Assembly: GCF_042242105.1 (NCBI RefSeq) | Contig: NC_092020.1 | Span: forward strand, 260,501-324,500 | Reading direction: 5' to 3' | Source: Pempheris klunzingeri | Lineage: Eukaryota > Chordata > Actinopteri > Acropomatiformes > Pempheridae | DNA: 64,000 nucleotides | Part shown: in pieces, positions 41,015 to 52,736 of the stretch | Numbering within the stretch: the first letter of the stretch is position 1 | Layout of the letters: every line of letters begins with the position of its first letter | The notes under the pieces: generated by a model | Told to the model about the DNA's origin: nothing | Database searches by the model: none | What the model saw: only the letters and a program-made list of their open reading frames with translations | Made by a program: the position numbers and the translations under genes

Positions 41015-41444
41015 TCTGGCTCCAGTTTGTCCTTTCGTATCATGTTTGTTGTTTTGCACCCTTTTCCTTCCCAAAACGGGAACGCTGAGCTGCCTTCCAC
41101 TAACGCATGGCAATACGTTGCGCGTAACGCGCGTGGTCAATACCACCAGAGTGTAGCCCACATGAGATAAATGGCAAGCCCTTCATCGCAGCGCTTCCAA
41201 ATAGCCCCGATGGACAAAAGTTCCGAAAATATCGGTTAAAAGAATAGAGTTCGCAATCCAGAGCTTTACGACTAAAAGCTCTCCACTGCTGTCAAATCAG
41301 CGTGCGTAAAGCTGCTTTTGCGTTTTGGTGAACAGCATCGCCTTGGAGGCGCATGGAAGGTGCACACTGTTGGTGGAACGAATGCCCATACAACAGGCGT
41401 GAGGTGACATCACTCCCAGGACCAGCCCATCTCCAAACTTAAAG
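41015..41444 (-). promoter_or_regulatory. 5' flank and probable 5' UTR/promoter of adra2d
   Basis: CpG-containing sequence (several CG dinucleotides between 41090 and 41360, unlike the AT-rich surroundings) directly upstream of the receptor start. No TATA box is evident. The transcription start cannot be fixed. The frame of adra2d stays open through 41161, which is a coincidence or a longer N-terminus. Confidence 0.4.
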
Positions 41445-41486
41445 GGGAGAGAGAGAGAGGGAGAGGGAGAGAGGGAGAGAGAGAGA

Positions 41487-41519
<33 letters not shown>
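41445..41519. repeat. (GA)n tract upstream of adra2d
   Basis: About 75 bp of GA units with scattered extra G, i.e. CT-rich on the receptor's sense strand, 430 bp upstream of its start. Purine/pyrimidine mirror tracts of this kind can form triplex DNA and bind GAGA-type factors; any role here is an inference. Confidence 0.9.
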
Positions 41520-41521
<2 letters not shown>

Positions 41522-43036
41522 TTGTTTAGACAGTTGGATTTGAGATTTCTCTGAAAATGGAAGTGTTTCTTCAGTTGAGCCCTTGGGTTTACTGTCTATG
41601 ATTTCATACACTCGCATTTTGTTTTCTTTCTTTTCATATTTAGCTTTTCTCATAACATGTACACCACCGGAGACTGAAACATCTATAGTCTTGTATTGCA
41701 GAACAAAATCTAGCACTATAACTTCCATTTTAATAATTTTAAATCATTCTCTGAAAACGCTGTCATGGCTCTGGCAGCGCTATCACATTGATGTTCAGGG
41801 TGACAAGGTCGTCGAGAGTCACTGATGGATATGGGGGGAAAAACAGAGCAGTGGTAGGTTTCATTGAACTTTATCAGCCCAGCGGGGTTCCCAATTAGGA
41901 GGCCACAGTGTTCAATGTGAAAAGGCTTTCATGCAACACTGATTGACAGGTCGGCACTTGAATTTTGTCTGTGAAATTTAGTGGTACATTTTTCATGGTC
42001 TGCCTCGCTGCTAGAGGCCTAGGCTTACTTTATGCACTCTCACTTTTTACTGTTACTCATACACTGTAATCAGGAATCGTTCAGCACATGGAGGTGACCA
42101 TAATACCTGTTGCCAAAAGGCTTGCATCTCTTTGCTCTGGAGGTGTAGTTATATAACATGTATGCAGTGGTATGAGGCAGCTAGTCCTGTAGCCAGAGGA
42201 TATTTACCAGTCAGGACGATACAAAAAGACACACACACACGCTCTATCACACACACACACACACACATACACTCACACACACACACACACACCTCAAGTC
42301 AGGGGTCATTGTGAAATAAAACTATGAAATAAAATTGCAGACTGTTGCTCTGCTCACCAGATGCACTTCACTAATTTTAGATAAAAAAAATCTATTTGTA
42401 AAGTAAATAGCATCTGCTGGAAGCCTGTCAGTATGGGCTTTGAAGTCCAGATAAAGCTATTCAGTGGATGCCAACATTAATGTTGGTGTATGTTTGTGCA
42501 TCCATGCATTCGTTGAAAGTGAGTTGTCTGAAGGCTCAGCAAGAACAAAAGAATCTTTTGGTGGCTGCAGTGAGACGAAACACAGAAGTAGATTTGGAGG
42601 AGGACGTGGAGGAGGATTCAGGCAGCCTATCTCACTTCTCTCCTCTCTGTTCCCTCGCTCTCTCTCTCTCTCTTGCTATGATCTCACTCCCCAGGATGAG
42701 CATAAAAAACAGTGAAGATCATCTAAAGGGTGAATGTCACCATATATCAGAGGCCTGTGGACATTCCCTTAAGGTTGTACCTGAATAAAAACAGAAAAAA
42801 ACTCTGACCTCAGTAACCAATGTCCTCCAACACAAACATGCTCTTTACAAGCAGAAAAAGAGAGTTTTGTTGTGTCTGACTATAGAACCTGAGGGGGATC
42901 TAAGAAATTACACATAATTATAATTACCACAAATCAGCTAGTCTTGTTATGCTGTTTTTTGGTGGAAGATGCAATTAGACTAATTTCCTCTGTTTAATTG
43001 CTTTTTTTCTTAACATTAAATAATTAAAGGGACATT

Positions 43037-43040
<4 letters not shown>
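41520..43040. other. Gene-free stretch with microsatellites
   Basis: No supported gene. It holds a CA-rich microsatellite (42231-42292) and a short TC run near 42657-42674. Confidence 0.5.
42231..42292. repeat. Imperfect (CA)n microsatellite
   Basis: CA runs interrupted by GCTCTAT and CATACACT between 42231 and 42292. Confidence 0.9.

Positions 43041-43080
<40 letters not shown>
43041..43080. repeat. (AT)n microsatellite
   Basis: Uninterrupted AT run of 40 bp, followed 20 bp later by a small perfect hairpin. Confidence 0.95.
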
Positions 43081-43082
<2 letters not shown>

Positions 43083-43100
43083 TGACATAAGAATCTGTTG

Positions 43101-43126
43101 AACCCATTTTCACAGAAAAATGGGTT
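43101..43126. repeat. Short perfect hairpin
   Basis: AACCCATTTT at 43101-43110 pairs with AAAATGGGTT at 43117-43126 around a 6-nt loop (CACAGA). No function assigned. Confidence 0.5.
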
Positions 43127-45725
43127 AACTAAATATGCAGCCTCTAGCCTTTTGTACTTTCTATTCTGAGTAATACAACAATACCCGGCATCCTGTCACT
43201 TTGGATCCAGTTTCCTGTTATGATGCAGTAGTCACACCTAATGAGGGGTGGATATACATACATGCCCATCCTGTGTGGCTAAAGTTTTTCCCACAAAATA
43301 AGAAATGACACAAATCAAATCTCTTATCAACCAATTATTGAAACAATTTCTAGTCTAGTTTCCAATTGACAGTAAAAGCCATAATTGACCAGGCAAAACG
43401 GATCAGCTATTCTGCATATTACATGTTTGACAACTTTGTGACACACATGACCCCTCTGTGACGCAGATGCCAGACTCACTTACTGTCACATTTAAAAATA
43501 TTAGAGGCTCTCTGAAGCCACAGAAGTGTTGGGAGCAGCACAAACATTTACAGAGTCACCGAAATGGCTTCAATCTCATCAATCTTTAGATACACACCGT
43601 GATTTGACAGCTTGTCTCACTGCCAGCAGGTAATGTTTTCAGTAATGTGGTTTTAGTGATAATTAACTGCCCCCCTGAAATTGTTCATTAGCTTAGCTGT
43701 GATTATTAATACGCTCGCTGAACACCATTTCACTGTCAAAGCAGTGCACATATCATAAGCTCCGCACACACTTTCTCACTTACTTGTTGGATGCTTTTTA
43801 GCTCACATAAAAAGAGGGTTGTGTACATCCAGACTTGCAGGAGACTAACAAAAAGGTTGCCAGTTCTGGTTAGCCTTTATGGGTAGAGGTGCTGTAAAAA
43901 AAATAAGGTGTGCTGACATATGATGATGCTGTTTCTTGGTCATACAGGACAGCGTAGATAAAAAAAAAAAAAAAAAGATCCCCGAGAGGGCAATCATATA
44001 CAAAAGGCAATCAATGGCTGCGTTTCTCTCACAGCCTCAATCCTCTTACCTTCCTGTTTTCTTGTAAGGAGGCTGTTTAGGCTGTTTCAAACAGAACCCA
44101 CTGCTGGATTATGTAACGTTCCAGGAATAAGTGGCCTGAGGGGTGGTGTGTGGAAACCTCATCTCAGGTTGCAGGTGATTTGTTATAGTAAACATTTTCT
44201 TCAGGGAATTCAGCCTGAAGAAATTCACCCAGGACAGACCCCATATGATTACTTTAATACTGTATATACATAATTATTTATGTGTTTGTGTGTGTGTCAC
44301 CGCATCCTTGGCGCTTGTTAATGTGCATACTTGTAGGAGATAGAGTACAAAGGAGTGGGAGAGGACTGTGTGTGTGTTTGCGTGTGTGTGTCACAGCCAC
44401 ATTGTGATTCACATGTTCTTTTTTCAGTGATCGCACATCTTTCCACATCTCCCACCTTCTTAGTGTTGCTATTGCTGTCAGTACGCTTGGCAGGTCTGGA
44501 TAAATACATCACTGCTGACCTTTGTTGTGTCCCAAACAAACAAGATTTCCCTCAGACTTGCAGCTTTGGACTAAACTGTACTGGAATTTCGAAGCGTGAC
44601 CGAATTAATGCCGCCTTGAAGGTCACACATGTCAGCAAATTCCCTAGTAGAAGATTACCTCATTTTTATGAGAAATTTCAGCTGAAGTTTGGGATTTTAA
44701 TCAGGATGTTGAGGCTCAAAGGGCAATAAACATATCGCAAATTATTTCAATTGGACATTTTTAAGTAATGTTAGCTCCTTTTAAACACTAATGATGCCAT
44801 TTCTGTATATGATTAAAATGGCCTTGAATACATCTAAACTAGAACTGGTCCACTTGTTTTATCAGCTGCTCTCTGAATTGGAATAAGGTTTAAAGGGCAC
44901 CATCTTTGATAAAGAGCAGTAATGGTTGTGTACACATTCAGCAGAAGAAGGCACTTATAAAATTCACTTTCAAGACCCTAGAGATTAGGCTTCCTGCAAA
45001 AACACTTGAGTGAATTAGGTCCTCTGCCTTGTTTTAAGGGAAAGAACACATTTGCAGCTGGTAAAAAAGTGGCTGACATTCAAGTCGTTTGGTGTGATTT
45101 GGTTAAGAGCCTTGTTTGACTGATGAGCATGGCTTAGAATCAAGGGAACTGGAGGAGGAATAAAAGGCAACAAGTGAGTATGAGGGCCTTAAGCAAATCA
45201 AGCCTTGTTTTGTCTTACACAATACAACTATGCTGAAAGGTAGAGGAAAGTCCTTACATCCAGTTTCTTTTGCCCACAAAACCTCAACATTCACCTATTG
45301 TCTCCCTTTACACTGAGTAGTAGAGCAATGACTCAGAAATCAATGATGACTCACAAGACATGATTTGGTCATTGTAATCATCTATTCAACACAAATTATC
45401 AGATGATTTGGGGGAATGTGGTTCGTGAATCCTCTACTGATGCAATTTCATCCTTTTCACTTTTTAGATGGGGTGTATTTACAGTGTAAATGGGATCAAA
45501 GAGCAGTGGGATCAAACGGCAGTGTAATGCTAATTATACATAAGAAAGCACAATTGTTCAGTGAATGAAAAATAGATGGAACACTTTGCTATTCTTAGAT
45601 CCACATATTGTGGGAATAACAGGTGTAGTTGGGCTTGTGGATGAGCACAGAAAAGGCCACATTGTTACTGAAATCAAATCTGTACTTTGCACTTTTGTCA
45701 GGCATTTAGTCACTGATTAAGAATA
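43127..45725. other. Gene-free stretch, nothing recognised
   Basis: AT-rich DNA. It contains an A-run of about 18 near 43960-43977. Open frames, including one of 124 codons at 44355-44729, show no domain or exon context. Confidence 0.45.
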
Positions 45726-46010
45726 CATTTTGACCTGCTGGTGGCGCAAAAAGACAAATCGGGACTAAATCACCAAAGCGGTTAAGATGCATGGTAAATC
45801 AAACACCCTGTCACTTGCTACTTATGCATTTTGGCGACCAAAGACAAATCCCAGATTAAGAAAATGTGTTTGTGATCTGACTCAACGGAGAGCAGAGGGA
45901 CCACTAAAAGACATATTTCTATGTAGCAGTGCTGCTCTCAGGATGACAATGACAATCTGAGGGTCCAACTATTTGGTCCACACTGAAATATCTCGACTAC
46001 TTTGACCAAA
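45726..46010. repeat. Fragments of common teleost dispersed repeat
   Basis: ATTTTGACCTGCTGGTGGCG followed by AATCACCAAAGC at 45726-45780, and GTCCACACTGAAATATCTCG at 45976-45995, match wording of the same high-copy family seen at 26.7 and 27.3 kb. The stretch between them is diverged. Confidence 0.4.
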
Positions 46011-46518
46011 TAAGTGTAATGCATTCCTTTGTCTTTAGTGACAACTAAACTAAGACAGTGTACATAGTAAGCAAGACATGAGGGAAGTGAGTTTGGTGAC
46101 GCAGGTGAATTATGCCAGATTTATTCAATATGCCTAAACATCCTCACAAGGGTTTAAAGCGCCTTCTCCTTAAATAGTACGCTTTATTTATTAAGGATGT
46201 TACGGTCCATGTTTAACGAATGTTAATGTTTATTGTAATGTTAATTCATTCAGACTATGTAAGTAATGTAATTACTATGTAATTCAGTTGCTACTTTTAG
46301 TTGGTATAATGAAGGTGTATTGAAACTGGAATACAGCGATCTGTGGCTATAGTTGAATGTGGACACTTTAGTTCAGGCGCCATTGCTCTGACCACGCCCA
46401 TCTTCAAAATCGGCCTTCATTGTGGTCTCAGCTACACACCTGTAAAGTTTCATGGCTGCATCTTGCACAGTTGTGACACTATTGTGTGGACAAAATCAGT
46501 CCACAGACAGGCATAGGG

Positions 46519-46519
<1 letters not shown>

Positions 46520-46554
<35 letters not shown>
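46520..46554. repeat. (CA)n microsatellite
   Basis: Uninterrupted CA run of about 34 bp. Confidence 0.93.
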
Positions 46555-46557
<3 letters not shown>

Positions 46558-46599
46558 TCACAAGGGGAAAACAATACCTGCCAACCAGGTAACCAGGTA

Positions 46600-46740
46600 A
46601 TTACAACCTCTAAACATCAGCATGTTGACATTGTCACTGTGTGTATGTTACCATACCGATGTCAGCATTTAGCTCAAAGCAGGAGTGTGCCTAAGTTGAG
46701 CCTCACAGAGCTGCTGGTCGTTGACTCTTGGTCTAGTTAC
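46600..46740 (+). repeat. Fragment of a common teleost dispersed repeat
   Basis: GACATTGTCACTGTGTGTAT, GTCAGCATTTAGCTCAAAGC, GTGCCTAAGTTGAGCCTCAC and AGAGCTGCTGG in order, characteristic of a high-copy teleost repeat. Confidence 0.58.
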
Positions 46741-49296
46741 AAAATCTTCACACTCTGTGACAGAGAGAAAATTGCCAACACCAGATTAGGTGACTTCAGT
46801 TCAGACCATGGTCCTCATGGTCCCTGTCCTCAAGTGTCAGCTGTGAAAATGAGGTAATTTACTGCAAAGCAATTCTCGTTAACTCTTAATCTCCACAATT
46901 TACTGCTTTTCTTACTCTGGTGTGTACCAATCACGGCTCTTGAAAGTGAATTGTTAGTATTCAAGGTATCCCTCTGCATCCTGCCACCAGGCCAAGTGCT
47001 TATTAGACCATCCATTTTGAATTTGACTTTGGGCCCGCTCCCTGTTATTTTTGCATCAGCGTGCATCATGCAATTGTGCCTTTTTATTATCACAGAAAAC
47101 ATCTCTGTTTATTAACCGTGAGCATTTTTCTTGGCCCACAATGCTACTCTCTTACTGCTGCACATCAATTACGGAAACAAAAAACTGGAGAAAGGAAAAG
47201 GACAGTTTATCTTTACTTCTGATCATGATTCCTTCACTAGAATTTTTGTCCTATTAGTTGAAAACCAGTGTCTATATAAAATCTCTTAAGGTCAACAAAA
47301 GCAGAAATTGTACCTCACCACCTTCAAACATCCATTAAGTCAATCTTATGCTTGTGTAGTTTAGTTGATATGCATTAAGTGTGGTATTCCTCCCAAGCTC
47401 TAGGGGATGTCTGATAAAGGCTGAGACTGGCCACGGGGCATTTAAGTTCATACTAGTAAGCACACTGGGTGTTGCTACTTTGGGAGGAGGCAAACAGTTT
47501 TAGGCTGTGCTTGAACAGTGCTCTTGATAGTTGATTGATGTTTAAAAAATGGCAGATGCCAAACCATCTTCTCAGTCTTCCGACACAGCATCCATTTGTT
47601 CGTAGCTACAGTATATCTTTGTCCAGTGAGGGAGTCGTTTTGTTGTGACACCCATCAGCCTCTGGGGTCACAGATTACAGAGTGAGTCATCATGCTCTGG
47701 TCCACCATCAGCCTACTCTGTCTCTAGACCTGGCACGCTCTGCCAATCAAATAAACCTTGTTAGTTGTTCTGTGCTGCTCCACAGCCAGACAAAACAACA
47801 CAGGTGACTGACATAGCAGAATGCTTGGCAGTCATGGTCTAAACAACTTAAGGGTGTGACATAGATGTGGACAGCAAAGCAGAAATCTGAAGAGGTGTTT
47901 GTTGGATACACAGCAGCCGTGTATTACCCATCCCTGTTTAACTTTGTCAGGCCTCTTTTCTCTTGCTGCCTCTTCCATGTTCTCGCGGTGACAGCTGACA
48001 CTTGTTGATTCCATAAGCTGTTCTTTCGCTTCAGCCCCCCCCCATCACATTTCCATTAGACGGGACTCTGCCCTGACCATCTGGTGTTTTTTTGGGATGC
48101 GCAGCCCTTTTTACTTGCCATGCTGCTCTGTGGCAACAACCCCGTAGCTCCAGGGCTCATTTCCCTTTTCCATAATCACACTAGACCACAGGAATGCACA
48201 ACCTTACAGCATCCACGTCCAAGAACTACTGTGACCCTGGCAAAACGAGCCCACTGACAGGATAGAACCAAATCATTATCATACTGTAAATGCATATTGC
48301 ATTTTGAATAGAACCACCATAGCTTAAGTGGAAAGGTCGCTACAATTCAGAGGGAAATACTGACTTTTTACTCATCACATATAGTTGCTAGTTGCTTATG
48401 ATAAGCTTCTGATACATAATACATTGTTAAAAATAAACCAGTGGTTTCCAGCCTTTATTGGCTTGTAACCGCTTAAAAAATAGTGTCTAACTGGGGCTTG
48501 TTGTCACATTTCAGATGTCTATGACTTGAGCTTTTTCTCAGATGGATTCATTAAAATACCTGTTTTAGGCACAAAAATCTCAAGTCTCACAACCACCCTG
48601 ACTTATATTGTAACCCTATAATATGGGAATTAAATTGTAAAATGCTGCTTACACTTTGCATCGGTATTAATAATGTATCAGTCATAAGGATTATTTTTGC
48701 ATGGAACTAGTACTTTTACTTTAAGGTCTTTAGTACATTTAGCTGATAATATTACAACAGTCCATAAGGTATTTTTACCTAAGTAAAAGCTCTGGCTACG
48801 TCTTCCACCAGGCATGATAATTAACTCTGCATAGAAAACTCTGCATTCTTTTTTCTGACATAGAAAATAATGCAGACTATTCAGTGAAGGGACCACTACT
48901 TGGTTTTTCTATTGTGGTGTTTTTCACTTCCTCCTCATCTATTATTATCTTGTGTATTAAGACTTAGCCATTACTCAGACCGAAATTACACATTATCCCT
49001 TCCTTACAATTCCTACAGTGAACAGTTTCTAGACTTTTTGGTATTTATTCATAGCTTTATGATGAGTTATGCAAAGGTTTGTCGAGCAATCTGTCTCTGG
49101 GTGTTGATGACGCTGATTGCATGCTCAAAACAATTATTTTTTGGAGACTGTACATTTTCCTCCACGAGATATTTGCTCTCCGGTTATTTATTTAATTGTT
49201 ATTCATTCTCTGCTAAATGTGATAAGCCAGCAGATGTGACCTCTGACCAGCTGCAGTGGAGCTTGTTGGCTAACTCCTATATCAGTGTCACAGATA
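46741..49296. other. Gene-free stretch, nothing recognised
   Basis: AT-rich DNA with short, unrecognised open frames and no identified repeat ends. Confidence 0.45.
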
Positions 49297-49499
49297 GCCT
49301 AGACCGGGGGGTCAAACTCAATCAAAGAAAGGGCCACAATTTAAAACACGGTCTAAGTCGCGGGCCAAACGGGCTCAACATTTAGTGAAGACTCTAATAG
49401 TGACTCTTTTATTATAGTATATAATAGAATAGAATAATAATATATATATTTTTTATCCAGAAATATGAATTTAAACAGCCAAACTTCAACAACTTTTCC

Positions 49500-49712
49500 T
49501 CAATAAAATAAATAGAATTTTAAATAATTTTTTTCTTTTTTGTACTTCTCCTGCTGTAGTGTCGTCTTATATTTATATTCTTTAATTGTGGCCACATCAG
49601 CTCCACAAACAAGACACACAGGTTCACCTCCGATATCGACAAACAGGTAGAACTCTGTCCCCCACCTGCTGAGAAAGTCTCTGTTTTCAAAGTCCACTTT
49701 TCGTTTAGCCAT
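49500..49712 (-). pseudogene. N-terminal fragment of hAT (BED-finger) transposase
   Basis: MAKRKVDFENRDFLSRW followed by a CLVCG zinc-finger half and VATIKEYKYK reads as the start of a teleost hAT transposase. After about residue 50 the frame degenerates: the histidine half of the finger is not found in frame. No catalytic domain follows. It lies inside the hAT element at 49305-50630 and on the strand expected for its coding direction. Confidence 0.7.
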
Positions 49713-49988
49713 TTATTTTGGGGGGGCTAGCTGAAGTGTTGCTATAACAACGCTGATCGATGCATTGATCCGCTGATCGGTGTGTCATTATACCTGCGGG
49801 AGGAGGGGCTGCTGCACGGGTCCTGACTAGAGTGGCAGCTGTTCAGTGCATTGTGGGATTTGTAGTATGAGAGGTGGGAGTGCTGTTTACCGACGGGCCG
49901 TTCTTAATAGTCACATGAAATTATCTCGCGGGCCGTATATGGTTGTATCGCGGGCCGGATGTGGCCCGCGGGCCTTGAGTTTGACATA

Positions 49989-50624
49989 CACTACTCACAA
50001 AAAGTTGTGCAGTAAAATGCATTCTAACCTTTCCAGGTGAACTTAATGTGACCTTCTATAAACCTTTGAATGCACATGTCCAACTGTTCTCTAACAAGAA
50101 GCTTCACAGCAACATTCACAACAGGTTTGATCCATGAATCCACCAATACATTTCCTGCTTCAGTCAGAATTGGTATTTAAACAGTCCTCCTCATCCTGCT
50201 GTTCACATTCTGACATCATGAGACCAAGACGACACCTAACAGTTGATCAGCAGCACCTCAACACTGGAGGCTTCAAACAGGAAGTCCTCAGACGGAGGTG
50301 TTCACTGAGCTTAGAGGGTCACAGAGTGTCATCAGGAGGTTGGAACAGTGATACAGAGACTGGAAGAGTCACAGAAAGGAGAGGAGTGGACGTCCTTTGG
50401 CCACATCCCAATTTATTGAGACACTGAAAATGTTTTGTTGTGGTATACCTACCACTGTTGGTAGATTTTCTTTCAATAAATTGTTTAAAATGAAGAAATC
50501 ACCAGTGCATGCTTCTACTTACATGCCCTACTTTCATGATATAATATCACTGTAGCATTCACTTTTTACATTTTCCATAAATTTCACCTGAAAGTCGAGT
50601 ATCCCTAACTTTTTGTGAGTAGTG
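49989..50624 (+). mobile_element. Tc1/mariner-like element, internally deleted, nested in hAT
   Basis: 636 bp with perfect 18-bp terminal inverted repeats CACTACTCACAAAAAGTT and AACTTTTTGTGAGTAGTG. A TA dinucleotide lies on each side (49987-49988, 50625-50626), the canonical Tc1/mariner target duplication. Imperfect similarity continues inward (CAGGTGAACTTAATG against CAGGTGAAATTTATG in reverse). The interior retains fragments resembling a Tc1 transposase DNA-binding region (SVIRRLEQ, then RKERSGRPLAT) near 50325-50415, but no DDE catalytic domain. Not autonomous. It sits in the right inverted repeat of the surrounding hAT element, so it is the younger insertion. Confidence 0.85.
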
Positions 50625-50638
50625 TATCTGGCCTAGAC

Positions 50639-51494
50639 TGTCTGACTGGGACAGGAAGGGATAAACACAGTTGTGTCTAACTCATGGACACAGATAGCTG
50701 TCTTGCTTGGCCTTCCTCTCCACCTGCTTTATCTCTTGACAATGAAACTACTTGTTCTCATACTGACTGATGATTTTATTGCTGTTATCAACCTTTTCTG
50801 CTCAGGCATGTTGTTGAGCAATGGCATTTTTTGTCCCGTGTCCCATGAAAACCTTTACACTCAGTTTTTATCACACTTTTTTATTTTTTACATTCTTCTT
50901 GTGAAATAAAGTATACATGCTTTCTCTATGTGCAAAGTAAATTTTATGCATTGAGGCATGAACTCAATTCATTCACTGATTTTGTTTAAAAACGCCTGGA
51001 ACTTTAAGATAAGATTTCTTTTCGATACTCTTGCACAAAAAAAAAACAAGCTCCCACCATGCTTTGCTGCCTCTCTCAGGTGAGTGTCCTTGTGGGCCTC
51101 CATGAGAATCTCTGCTGATACAGCCCAAAGCAAAGGAAAATATTATTTGTTTTCTTTTGTGTTGCTAGTGTACTGTAAGGAATTGTACTTTCTTCAGTGG
51201 ATTTGAATAGAGGAACACATGTCACGCAGCTGTAGCCTTGCCTTCCCAAGGATTTTGTTGATTTCACTAAACAGGCACTTTACACTTCAGGACTTTATTG
51301 GCGTGCAAGTTTCGAAAACAATATTGCCAAAGCGTCAAAATAAATTTTTCCCTAATATTTGGACAGCACACAATAACAGTAATACAACATTAAGATCTAC
51401 ATGCATTTGTTGGTGTTTTTATGTATGTGTAAAATGTATGCTGCTGGATGTTTGTCCCAGGGGGTAAAGCTCTGATGACTGAATGACACTATCA
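50639..51494. other. Gene-free stretch, nothing recognised
   Basis: AT-rich DNA between the nested transposons and the LINE fragment; no supported gene or RNA. Confidence 0.45.
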
Positions 51495-51925
51495 AATATT
51501 TCAAGCCACACTTTATTTGGAATTTGGGAGTTATGAAATTTCCCCTTAATTGTATTTAGGACGCTGAGCTTCTCCTTTGAGTGCATTCATTGCCATGTTG
51601 AAAGTCACTGATGCCGTTAAAGTTATACCAACATAGGTGTAACTCATACTATGTTCATCAATGTTAAACAGAGACTTCATCTCCAGGAGGGAGAGGCCAG
51701 AATCAGCAAACTGATCCAACCAAACAGCAAGTTCATTATAGTCACACTTAAATTGCAACCCTGACGAACACCTCTTTTCTGGGTGAGGAATTCAGTTCAT
51801 TTGTCTCCAATTATAACAGCACACCTATTGTGTCTGTATTTTAAGTCTGTACTTGAGCTGATGCCAGGCAGAGTCAAAAGATTTCTCAAAATCAATAAAA
51901 CAAGAGAATATCGTTAAGGAAATCA
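51495..51925 (-). mobile_element. Decayed LINE reverse-transcriptase fragment
   Basis: On the minus strand, in order: FSCFIDFEKSFDSAWHQ (RT block carrying the first catalytic aspartate) near 51850-51905, RGVRQGCNLS near 51745-51775, NELAVWLDQFADSGLSLLE near 51675-51740, and SYTYVGITLTASVTFNMAMN near 51580-51640. Stops and frame changes separate the blocks, and the second catalytic box is missing. The wording matches the family whose following segment (IQPIVLYGSEVLGPLS) is at 5.3 kb, so two different truncated copies of one LINE family are present. Confidence 0.75.
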
Positions 51926-52204
51926 TCGCTATTCACTTGGCAAAAGCTGAAAAGCACAGAAAACACCAGCAACAACCTCAGAATTTGATACCATAATCCA
52001 ACCGCCAGCACCTCTAACTTTCACTAATTAAAACAATGTATCTCTTTTGTTTAATCCATTAAAGATCTGAAGTGTAAAAATGGCTATTCGGTGTGTTATG
52101 TGCAGGACCATTTCTTGGCCGTCTTGCCGTCACCATGAGGTTATCAGGCATCCATGGGAGACACCAGAAAGTCAATGCATCCTGCCAAGAAATTAGTCAG
52201 ACAC

Positions 52205-52736
52205 AAAAACTGTATATAAAGCTGGATAATGTGACATCTCCCCAAAAGTGAAGCCAAAACATCTTGATCATCCCCTGGTGGCTGGCAGCGGAATAGTTAA
52301 TGAAGCCCACCCCTCCATGTAGGTGAACAGGACTCAGGCCACACTAAAAAGTCAAAGAACACATTAATAAATGTTTCCCAAAGCCAGTTTCTGACATTAT
52401 AGGTAGTTCTTATCATGCTGATGTAGATTCAAGTGCTAATTTTTCTAATCAGTTTGATTTTAAACACTTATTTGATGCTAGAAAAAGAGGGAGAAAGGTC
52501 ATGATTGACAGCTAATGCTAACCCATGATTGGGTTGGGTGTGTGTATTTGGAGCCAGAGACTGAGCAGTAGTGATCATGGCTCCTGACCCGTTCACTACT
52601 GCGCACATTCTGGCTCCAAATGACACCACCAGTGCAAGATGGTGATGACATTTGGACGGGACGGGATATTTTGGCTTCATTTTTGTTCAGTGAGAGGAAA
52701 TGGAGATGTGTCAGCAATATTTATATACAGTCTATG
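52205..52736. mobile_element. Diverged relative of the CATAGACTGTA element
   Basis: Left end AAAACTGTATATAAAGCTGG (outermost bases decayed), right end ATTTATATACAGTCTATG at 52719-52736, mirroring the termini of the 17.4 kb element. The interior includes AAAGTGAAGCCAAAACATCT and TGATTGACAGCTAATGCTAA phrases but differs in length and much of its sequence. No coding capacity and no clear target duplication. Confidence 0.6.

Larger units (their letters stand above)
49305..50630 (-). mobile_element. hAT-type DNA transposon remnant, interrupted by a nested element
   Basis: Flanked by a perfect 8-bp duplication GCCTAGAC at 49297-49304 and 50631-50638, the size made by hAT transposases. The left end reads CGGGGGGTCAAACTCA, and the right terminal inverted repeat reads GGCCTTGAGTTTGACA before being broken by a Tc1/mariner-like element at 49989-50624; TCTG after the insert completes it. 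Subterminal sequence is rich in CGGGCC/GGCCCG phrases. On the minus strand at 49500-49712 is a decayed start of a BED-finger hAT transposase. Without the insert the element is about 690 bp, so it is an internally deleted derivative. Confidence 0.82.

Noticed and set aside
40229..41156. Plus-strand frames opposite the receptor gene
   Set aside because: Shadows of the adra2d coding sequence; no independent motif.
41014..41161. Upstream ATG as the true adra2d start
   Set aside because: The extra 49 residues do not look like an alpha-2 receptor N-terminus, whereas the downstream ATG has a good context and gives a normal-length extracellular tail with two glycosylation sites.
50134..50427. 97-codon frame in the Tc1-like element as an intact gene
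   Set aside because: Only fragments of a transposase DNA-binding region can be seen, in different frames with a stop; the catalytic domain is absent.
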